DNA of 27,610 nucleotides from Prasinococcaceae sp. CCMP 1430 (lineage: Eukaryota > Prasinodermophyta > Palmophyllophyceae > Prasinococcales > Prasinococcaceae), in the NCBI GenBank assembly GCA_013416795.1, contig RQSC01000014.1:1-27610 (forward strand). The letters run 5' to 3'. Every line of letters starts with the position of its first letter. The first letter of the stretch is position 1. Positions 9,640 through 17,200 of the stretch are shown here, in pieces. The notes below the pieces were generated by a model. That model ran no database searches and had not been told where the DNA came from. It saw nothing but the letters and a program-made list of their open reading frames with translations. The position numbers were made by a program, and so were the translations under genes.

Positions 9640-9911
9640 CCTCACGGATCGTGCGGCGGCCGCTCGACCCCTTGCCGCACCGCGCCTGCACACGCGCGTG
9701 GGGCGCGCAGGGAAGCGCGCGCGCGTGTGGATTAAGAGAGACAAGGTGCGGAGGGAGTGTGTGTGTGTGTGCGTGCGAAAGGCCCGTCCCGCGCGGGGAC
9801 CGATGGCCGCAACGCCCGCCGCCCGCCCTCTCGCCCCCCCCACAAGTCGCCCGCCGCGCCTCGCGCCTCGAGAGTGGCCCTCTGCGGCCAACACCCGCGC
9901 CAGCGGCGGGC

Positions 9912-9944
<33 letters not shown>

Positions 9945-10239
9945 NGTCCGCCAGGCGCCTGAGAGCGAGCCCGCGAGCTCAGCAGCCCGCGCCCTTCCCT
10001 CCCGCGCACGAGCGCCGCGGCTCGCCGCGCCGCGTGCGGAGTGCGGACCGCGGTTGGGGAGCGGCGGCGTGGCCGTGGCGCGTCTGCTTCGCTCCTGCAG
10101 AGCGCGCGGCGGCTCAGGGCTCCGGGAGGACCCCCAGGGACAGGGCCGGAAGCGCGTCCGGCGCTCGGCGCTCCGAGCGACGCGCAGAGCGTGGCGTGGC
10201 ATAGGCGCGCGCTGGAAGGAGGACGCAGAGGGCGTCACT
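9640..10239. other. Divergent intergenic region with simple repeats
   Basis: 600 nt between the start codons of SPCS2 (minus) and the lipoyl-protein gene (plus). It holds a short GT-rich tract near 9759-9772, C-rich and CGC-rich stretches, and a 32-T homopolymer followed by an undetermined base (separate entry). No TATA box is obvious. Both promoters are presumably here. Confidence 0.5.
9913..9945. repeat. Poly-T tract (32 T) ending in an undetermined base
   Basis: Thirty-two consecutive T from 9913 to 9944 followed by 'n' at 9945, the only ambiguous base in the window. In a GC-rich setting this is either a genuine homopolymer whose length could not be resolved or an assembly join, and its true length is unknown. 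Translated frames crossing it give meaningless Phe or Lys runs. Confidence 0.9.
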
Positions 10240-11145
10240 ATGGCGCTCGTGGCGGTGGCGCGGCGGTCCGCCGCGACCAGGGCGGCGGCGGCGGCATTTG
10301 CAGCTGCGCTCTCGGCGCCACCAGGGCGTGCACGCGCGTACGCCGACAAGGCGTCGCTGCGCGCGGGCCTGGTCGCGGCGGCCGCGGCGCTGGTCGGTCT
10401 CGGGCTTGAACGCTTCCCAGATCACGCCCGAAAGCGGATCGCTCGACGGCCAGGCGCCGGTCACCGGCTTGCCGCTGGCGCGGAAGTGCTTGATCGCCAG
10501 GCGGATCTCGTCAGCGGCCGCGGGCTCGATCCCGCCCTCCAGCGTGCGGCAGGGACGGCGCGGCCTGCCGCTACGCCCATCGGTGGCAGTGCCGGCGCCG
10601 GCGCCTCCTTCGCTGCCGGCGCCGCGCAGGCTGGCGGCGTGCTCCCGGCGGGCCTCCCGGCGCACACCGTCATGGAGATGCCCGCACTGTCCCCGACGAT
10701 GGAGAGCGGCACGCTGTCCGAATGGGCCAAGGCCGAGGGTGACGAGGTCGCCGCGGGTGACGTGCTCGCTACCATCGAGACGGACAAATCCTCGATGGCG
10801 TGGGAGGCGATGGACGACGGCTATGTCGCGAGGCTGCTCGTGCCAGAGGGCACGCAGGACGTCGCCGTTGGTCGACCCGTGCTGGTGATGGTCGAGGAGG
10901 CGGAGGACGCGAAGGCATTCAAGGAAGTCGCAGCCGATGCGTTCGGCTCCGTGGCAGGCGGAGGCGGTGCTGAACCGTCCGCCACGGGTGTGACGGCTGC
11001 CCCGGCCGCGCCGTCCGCTGCAGTTGCTGCCGGAGGCGGCGCGCCCGTGGCGGCGCCCACCGCCACAGCGAAGGGTGACGTGCCCAGGCGGCGGCGGCGC
11101 TACAAGCATGCCGCCACGGGATGGACGCTCACAGAGTGGTACTAA
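10240..11145 (+). CDS. Mitochondrial lipoyl-domain protein, PDH E2/E3BP-like without catalytic domain (301 aa)
   Basis: Start at ATG 10240, giving a typical mitochondrial presequence (MALVAVARRSAATRAAAAAF ending near RARAYAD, ~1-37). Residues ~143-225 are a lipoyl domain of the pyruvate dehydrogenase E2 type: MEMPALSPTMESGTLSEW, then ETDKSSMAWEA with the lipoylated Lys at 183, then GYVARLLVPEG. An Ala/Pro/Gly-rich linker follows and the protein stops after GWTLTEWY. There is no peripheral-subunit-binding domain and no acetyltransferase domain (no HxxxDG-type motif), and I found no downstream exon that supplies them before the next gene. It may be an E3BP/protein-X-like accessory lipoyl carrier or a truncated copy. 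Residues ~48-103, between presequence and lipoyl domain, look unnatural in this frame and natural on the opposite strand (see findings). A full E2 gene is expected elsewhere. Confidence 0.75.
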   Translation: MALVAVARRSAATRAAAAAFAAALSAPPGRARAYADKASLRAGLVAAAAALVGLGLERFPDHARKRIARRPGAGHRLAAGAEVLDRQADLVSGRGLDPALQRAAGTARPAATPIGGSAGAGASFAAGAAQAGGVLPAGLPAHTVMEMPALSPTMESGTLSEWAKAEGDEVAAGDVLATIETDKSSMAWEAMDDGYVARLLVPEGTQDVAVGRPVLVMVEEAEDAKAFKEVAADAFGSVAGGGGAEPSATGVTAAPAAPSAAVAAGGGAPVAAPTATAKGDVPRRRRRYKHAATGWTLTEWY

Positions 11146-11363
11146 CCGGCGGCAGCACGATCACAGCGATGCGATGCCAGCTATGGCGAGCCGGCCAGCC
11201 TCGCACATTTCCGTAAGCCCTTTTCCATTTGCATTTTGAACACTCTCAGCGGAGCTGCGCGACGGTGGCACCACAGAGCGCAGGCGGCGCGCCACGTCCG
11301 CGGGGTGTGACAGGTGATGGCGGGCCGCCGCGCGTGAGGGCACGGGTCGAATTCCGCGGCGCA

Positions 11364-12194
11364 ATGGCGAAGGCATCGGCGACCGCCGCTGCAGCTGTTC
11401 TTGCCACCGCCACTGCGCCGGCGTGCGCTTTCTCAGTGGCACGCGGAGGCAGAGTGCGCCGGTGCGTTCGGCGGCGCTCCACGCGCCGGTGCGCGCGCTT
11501 GGTAGGCGCTGTGGGCGTGGCGGGCGTCATGGGCGCGGCAAATGCGGCTGCTTGGCCTGCTGGTGTCGTCACCGCCGCCACAGCACACGCCGTTCTCGCA
11601 GTCGGCGCGTACTGTGTGCGTCGCGGCACGTTCCATGGCCTGGCGCCTGCCGATGTGCTGCGTATGCACATTGCGCCGCTGCTCGCCGCGCGCACGCACG
11701 AGGGCCGCGCATACACCGGTGGCGGGCGACGCGCATGGGCAGCAGCGCGGTCATTGCTATGGGTTGCATGGTGCGCCACCTTGTGGCCTGCAGCCGAAGC
11801 CCTTCTGATGCTCGCGGCCGCTGCGAGCGCGGCGCGTGGTGCGCGTCCGCGTCGCAAGCTTGCAGCGCTCTTCTATGACTATCCCGGCGCCAACGGCTGC
11901 GGCATGATCATTGAGGAGCGCACTGCGCAGCAAGCAGGGCACGAGTACTTTGCCCACGGTGCGGCGGCGGGGCGCCGCCGCGCCCAGCTGCTGCGGCTCG
12001 ATTGGCACCGCTTCAAGCTGTGCAGCCTGCCAGTGCCAAGCAAGCCGCGCAGCCGTGGGAATGAGCCCCGGCAGCATCGTGCGGTGCACGTCAATCTCCC
12101 ACACCTAGACCTGCCGCGCGCGGGCGTCGAGCATTGGCCGTGGCGGCAACTCGCGAAGCGGGCGCTTGCGCGCGGCGCGCCAGGGAGGGCGTGA
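11364..12194 (+). CDS. Putative plastid-targeted membrane protein of unknown function (276 aa)
   Basis: Start at ATG 11364. The first ~22 residues are a signal-peptide-like Ala-rich helix (MAKASATAAAAVLATATAPA) ending ACA before Phe23. Phe directly after the predicted cleavage site, followed by an Arg-rich, acid-free stretch (~27-45), is the bipartite leader pattern of nuclear-encoded proteins entering complex red plastids. The mature part has hydrophobic segments around ~46-86 and ~128-158, then a soluble C-terminal half with FYDYPGANGCGMIIEE and a His/Pro/Arg-rich end. I do not recognise a domain. Frame use after ~200 is less protein-like (many Arg, His, Pro), so the C-terminus could include unspliced or non-coding sequence. 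It follows the lipoyl gene by 218 nt on the same strand and is convergent with SEC62. Confidence 0.55.
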   Translation: MAKASATAAAAVLATATAPACAFSVARGGRVRRCVRRRSTRRCARLVGAVGVAGVMGAANAAAWPAGVVTAATAHAVLAVGAYCVRRGTFHGLAPADVLRMHIAPLLAARTHEGRAYTGGGRRAWAAARSLLWVAWCATLWPAAEALLMLAAAASAARGARPRRKLAALFYDYPGANGCGMIIEERTAQQAGHEYFAHGAAAGRRRAQLLRLDWHRFKLCSLPVPSKPRSRGNEPRQHRAVHVNLPHLDLPRAGVEHWPWRQLAKRALARGAPGRA

Positions 12195-12277
12195 TGCCGG
12201 CCGGGCGAGCACATTAATGTAGCTGTGTAGAATACGGAGCGAGACCAACAGAGCGCGCGGTGCGCACGCGCCGGCGC

Positions 12278-13564
12278 TCAGAGCTCCGAGCTGTCGTGCG
12301 CAGCCTCCGTGCCTTCGTCCTCCGCCTCGTCGGCTTCGAGCATGGCATCCAGGCGCGCGGCGCGCTCGTCGGCGGAGAGCTCCGCCTCCGCCTCCGCCTC
12401 CCCCTCCTGCCCCTCCTCCAGCAGGTCGCCAACCGAATCGGCGAAGATCTCCTCGTATGTCTTTTCCGAATCAGGCTTCTCCTCCTTCGGCTTCTCCGTC
12501 TCCTCAGCCTCCGTGGAGTTGGTGTCGGTGCCGTTTGAGATCTGCTTATTCGCCGTCGCCCAGTTCATGAATTCGTCGAAGGAGTTGCCAGCAGTGTCAC
12601 GCATCTCCTTGACCGCCTCCTCGTCGGGCGCGTTGAGGTAGAAGGCGACACCGCCGGCCACCAACAAGGCGAGCACGGTGAGGCGGCTCCACCACTTGGC
12701 AAGCCCCGCCTTCTTGTCGAAGCCGTAGCGCGGCAGAAGCGCGTCCATGAACGGCACGTCGTCGTTGAAGAGGTTGGGGAACACCCAGAAGCTGCGTCCG
12801 GTGGTAAGCCACACAACGCTGTAGACCAACAGCCGCACGAAGATGGTGGTAAATATGAGCGCCAACAGCGCCACGCAGACGTACACCACGCCGAACTTGA
12901 ACCAGAGCGGCGCGATCGGGTAGAGGCACATGAGCACCGGCGCGAGCACGAGCGCCGCGCCCTGCAGCAGACTCTTGAGCTGCACGGGGCGCACGTAGAC
13001 GAAGCCGTAGTACGTGTCATCATCGTCGATGTCGGCCGTCTCCCCCGCGCGCTTGCCGCTGTAGCTGACCGTGGTGGTCTGCGTGGCGCGGAAGAGCTGC
13101 TCCTTGTGCCACACATATTTGCGCGGCCAGCGCGGCAGCTTCTTCTTCCCCGGTGGCAGCTTGGTGTTGTGCCGGTCGAGGCGAAGGAAGAGCTTGTGCT
13201 GCATCATGCGCATGCATGCGACCGCGACCAGCGGCTTCAAACCGAGCCGTTCGGCGCCCCTCAGCTCTGTCTCGGTGAAGGCGTCTTCGCCCTCGGGCAG
13301 CTCGAGCTTCTGCCGCACGAGCTCTTCATGCTTCTCGATCCACTCGCGCATCTCCCGACCTTTGAACACGTCGAGGCGCGTGGCGTCGCCACCGACGAGG
13401 ACGCCGTCGCGCACGTCGATACCCTTGCGCCCACCCTCCATGCACTGCTCGCATAGCGAACGCAGCGCAAGGTACTTCGGATCGAGGTCGGCGTCAGCCT
13501 TGCCCACCGTGCCGTCCGCGTTGACGCCCACCGCCTCGCGCGCCTTCTGCATCGCCGCCTCCAT
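12278..13564 (-). CDS. SEC62: Translocation protein SEC62 (428 aa)
   Basis: Intronless minus-strand gene from ATG 13564 (MEAAMQKAREAV) to 12278. The N-terminal cytosolic part carries conserved SEC62 features: an ELRGAERLGLKPLVAV helix, an RLDRHNTKLPPGKK loop and WPRKYVWHKEQLF. Two membrane segments lie at ~201-221 (LVLAPVLMCLYPIAPLW) and ~224-252 (VVYVCVALLALIFTTIFVRL), followed by the diagnostic TGRSFWVFPNLFNDD. A third hydrophobic stretch at ~294-312 ([18 protein letters not shown]) and an acidic, Glu/Ala-rich C-terminus follow. SEC62 works with SEC63 and Sec61 in post-translational ER import. The third hydrophobic segment is more than the two usually drawn for the family and may change C-terminal topology. 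SPCS2, another ER-translocation component, lies ~2.6 kb away; I read this as coincidence. Confidence 0.93.
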   Translation of the reverse strand: MEAAMQKAREAVGVNADGTVGKADADLDPKYLALRSLCEQCMEGGRKGIDVRDGVLVGGDATRLDVFKGREMREWIEKHEELVRQKLELPEGEDAFTETELRGAERLGLKPLVAVACMRMMQHKLFLRLDRHNTKLPPGKKKLPRWPRKYVWHKEQLFRATQTTTVSYSGKRAGETADIDDDDTYYGFVYVRPVQLKSLLQGAALVLAPVLMCLYPIAPLWFKFGVVYVCVALLALIFTTIFVRLLVYSVVWLTTGRSFWVFPNLFNDDVPFMDALLPRYGFDKKAGLAKWWSRLTVLALLVAGGVAFYLNAPDEEAVKEMRDTAGNSFDEFMNWATANKQISNGTDTNSTEAEETEKPKEEKPDSEKTYEEIFADSVGDLLEEGQEGEAEAEAELSADERAARLDAMLEADEAEDEGTEAAHDSSEL

Positions 13565-14257
13565 GGCTGGGTGCCGCTGCGCGGGAGGCTAAGGGTCGTC
13601 GGCTTTCGGGCGTGCCGGCCTGTCCACTGCGGCCTTTCGCACGCGACCGGCGCGCAAAGAGCACGTGCAGTGACGGGCGGCAGGGTATAAATAGGCGGGC
13701 TCCGCGCCGGCGGCGCGCGGCGCGCCGATCGGCTTCTGTCCCCCCCCTCTCTCTTGCGCGCGATCGCAGGCGCGGCGCGGTGCGCGCCGGCCGGCCCTCC
13801 GACGCCTCGGCCGTAGCGCGATGGGCGCTCGTGTGCAAGGCCGACCCCGCCCCTCCCCCCTTTGCCGCCGCGGCTGTCGGCCCGCCAAACCGCGATCGCG
13901 CTCGTTCTCCCGTGTGGTTCCCTGCCTACCAACACCCGCAGAGACGCCATCAAAATGCGTTCAATGGGGCTCATCAAATAGCATGCGGCGGAGCGGCTGA
14001 CAGCGGGCCCCTGCCAGCGCCGCTTTTTTTTTTTTTGGCTCTCTGAGTGAGCGTGCGAGTGGCGACCAACAAACGAACGCGACGGTTGGCAGACTGCCAC
14101 TCTGCGCGCCGTGAGCGCAGGGTGGCAGGGAGGCGCACGGGCATCCTCACGCTTGAGCCGGAGAGGCTGGCCAGCAAGTGCTCGCAGCGCGGCGGTGTCT
14201 GCGCGAGGTGAATATGTAATTAGTGATTGTACGTGGCGGCGGGGCGCGCGCGCACGC
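13565..14257. other. Upstream region of SEC62 / downstream region of the ATAD3-like gene
   Basis: 693 nt with no gene I can support. It contains a TATA-like element (13686-13693), C-rich blocks around 13740-13750 and 13850-13860, CG-rich palindromic stretches near 13700-13730, and a 13-T run at 14024-14036. Read on the minus strand the T run is poly-A. Open frames here are short and Arg/Ala-rich. Confidence 0.5.
13686..13693 (-). promoter_or_regulatory. TATA-box candidate for SEC62
   Basis: TATAAATA on the + strand (TATTTATA on the minus strand), an isolated AT octamer in GC-rich sequence 122 nt upstream of the SEC62 ATG. A TSS ~30 nt downstream on the minus strand would leave a ~90-nt 5' UTR. 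The stronger consensus reads on the + strand, where no gene follows, so orientation is uncertain. Confidence 0.4.
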
Positions 14258-17200
14258 CTAAGCGCCCTTCGAGGCGTCCCCCTTGGGTTGTGCCGCCTTG
14301 GAATGGTGCACCCCGCCGCGGGCCGCTGAAATCGACACGGTCGCCTGAGGGATGCTGCCTCGTGCTGTTCCGCCCCTGATGCCAGTGAGAAAAGCAGCCT
14401 TGCTTCTCTTTTGGTCGCGCTTCTGCTCAACGGTGGCTCGCAGCATGGCGCCGTCGAGCACGGCGTCGCCGCTGCCCTCGCAAGCGAATGCTGCCGCCTG
14501 CGCTGCCGATGCGAGCTTGCCGATCTGGCGACCGCTAAAGCCCTCGGTGGCCTCCGCCGCGTCCATCAAGTCGGCGTCGCTTGCACATAGCACTGGAGGC
14601 TCGGGGCGGCCAAAGACGCGCCGTGCAAGCTTGTAAAGCGTGCTCCTCTTCGCATTCGCGGGGAAGAACTTGTGAAGCTGGCGGCGCAAGATCTCCAAGC
14701 GCTCGGCCTTGCGTGGCAAGTCGAAGAAGACCGCTTCGTCCATGCGGTCGAGCACGGCACTGTCGAGGTCTTCAGGCCTGTTGCTGGCCAGCACGAGCAT
14801 GACGGTGGAGCTCGCGCCGCCCGTGCAGTACAATAGCGCGTTGAGTGCGCTGCGTACACCCTCCGACATGCGCTCGCCGCCATCCACACCGGCGGCGTCG
14901 CGGCAGCGCAGGAAAGCGTCCGCCTCGTCGATGAAAAGCACGAGCCCCTTGCGCGAGCGCGACGCCCACTTGAACAAGGCGTGGATCTCTGTGACAGCCT
15001 CCTTGCCCATGGGAGCAACATCGCCGCCGGTCATCACGGCGTAGTCGAGCCCGCTGTGGCGCGCAAGCTCGAGCGCCGCCATCGTCTTGCCCGTGCCTGG
15101 CGTGCCGTGGAAGAGCACGTTTCGCATAGGCGCGCCACGACGCTGCGCGCTGGCTGCGGCGCGACCCAGCGTCGACAGTCGAGTCCCTAGCTCGGGAGAT
15201 AGCACAGCCTTCTCATGCGCCTCGAGACGACGCAGGAGCTTCCACGGGCGCCTCCAGTCGCCGCGACTTGTCTCGCGAAGCAGCCTGGGGGCGCCCATGA
15301 GCCACGCATGCAGAGCCCCGCCAAACGCCTTGAATAGCTCGCGTGCGGCAAAATACGCCGCCGCGAGCGCCGCGAGCGCACCCATCACGGCACGCAAAGT
15401 GTCGGGCTCGCTCACGAGCGCGCGCGAGCCGCTCGCAAGCGTAGCCAGGACCTCGCGTGTTGCTGCCACGATCGCTTCGCGCTGCGCGTCCGCCGCTACC
15501 TGCGCCGCTGCCACTGCGCGCTGCTTCTCGATTTCCTCGGTTTCGATCGCCTTGCGGATTGCAGCGTCGGCCTCCGCCTGCGCCTTGCCCTCCGACGCAC
15601 GCACGGATGCCTCGGCCTCTGCGTCGGCCTTGGCCTTGGCAGTCTCGAACTCAACCTCGGCCATGGTGCGCTTGGCATCCAAATCGACAGCCGAGCGCGC
15701 CCTTGCGCCTTCTGTCCTCAGCGCCTCGAGGCGTCGCTCGCTCGCTTCTCGCGCCGCCGTCTTGTCGGCATCTGCTGAGCGCTCCAGCTCCGCCCGAGTT
15801 TCGAGCCTGCGCTCTGCCAGCTGATGTTCATACTGCGCCAGCTGCCAAGAACAGCCGAGCTCGGCACTGCACTGCCCACCGTAATATGTTACGCGCAGCT
15901 CCGCGGGGTCGAGCAACGCATTGCCCGAGCGGTCTCGGACGGTGCTCGCCGCAAAGCTGATGGTGAGGATGCCCAGAGCCGCTGGTTCCACGGTGCCCCT
16001 GAAACGCATCGCACCACCCCCCTCCTCCTCGTCAAGAGACGCGATCACACCACCGCCGCCGCTCACCTCCAGTGCCCCCGGACCAATGCCTTCGACCGGC
16101 TCGTCACACTCAACCAGGATGTCAAACGGTCCGGACACGTCCTCCTCAGGGCCTGACAACGTGCAGCGCGGCGCGTGCTCGTCGCGCAACGCGCCGACAG
16201 CTGCCGGTGCCACCAGGCCCCCAACCGTCGTCACGACGTCGCCGGCAGGCCAGGCCGAAAGGACCACCAGCCTGCCGCTCGAGCGCTCGGCTACGATCAC
16301 ACGACCGAGCCGGTCGACCTCAAGCCCGGAGGGCTCAGCAATCCTTCCCTCGCCGATGCTGCCGGCGAATGTAAGGTCGCGCGCGTGGAAGACGGCCACG
16401 CGCCCGGCATCTGCATCAGCCACGTACACGTTGCCTTCCCCGTCCGTATCTACCGCCACCGGTCTCTGCAGCACGTCGCCTTCCGTGCCGAGCACGGAAT
16501 CCAGCGACATGTCGGCCGTGTGGAGCACGTGCACGGCCCGCGCGGTGGCGTCGCACACAAATACACGCCCGCGTGCATCAACCTCGATGCCGATGGGCTC
16601 CTGTAGCGCCTCTGAGGTGAATGACGCCTGGACCTCATGCTCGGCGTCAAGCCTGACCACGATGGCGCCGTCGCCGCCGACGCGTGCGATGTAGAGGTTA
16701 CCGTCATGTTCCTCAACGGCGCGCACGCCGTCGAAACCAGTGAGCGTGCCGGCGTTTGCGTGTGCGGCCGCGCCGTCGAACATACGGACAACGCCCGCCT
16801 CCGAGTCGGCGACGTACACCATGCCTGCTTCATCCACTTCCACAGACGCCGGCACCCCCGGCATCGAGATCTCTCCAAGGCGCTTGTAGCTCTCGCTGAG
16901 CAGGATTATGCGGCGCTGCTCGGGCTCTGCCACGTATAGGTTGCCGTTGGACACAGCCACTTCGATGGGATCGGCGGCTGCACTTGGGTTGCCGGCGGCG
17001 TCACTGCCAGCGCCAGCACGTAGGCCGAGACGCAACATTGAAGCACCCACGGACGGTGTTACCTGCACCTTGAAGCGGCTAGCTGCCGTGGCCTTCGTGA
17101 AGGATGCCGCCAGCGTCGCCATGCCCTCCAGCACCTCCACCGCGTTGGGCTCCATGTTTCGCACCACCTCTGAGAACGAAATCACGAGCTCGAACGAGTC

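Noticed and set aside
13612-14046. Possible + strand gene driven by the TATAAATA element at 13686
   Set aside because: The frame starts upstream of the element and is Arg/Ala/Pro-rich with no domain; the element more likely serves SEC62.
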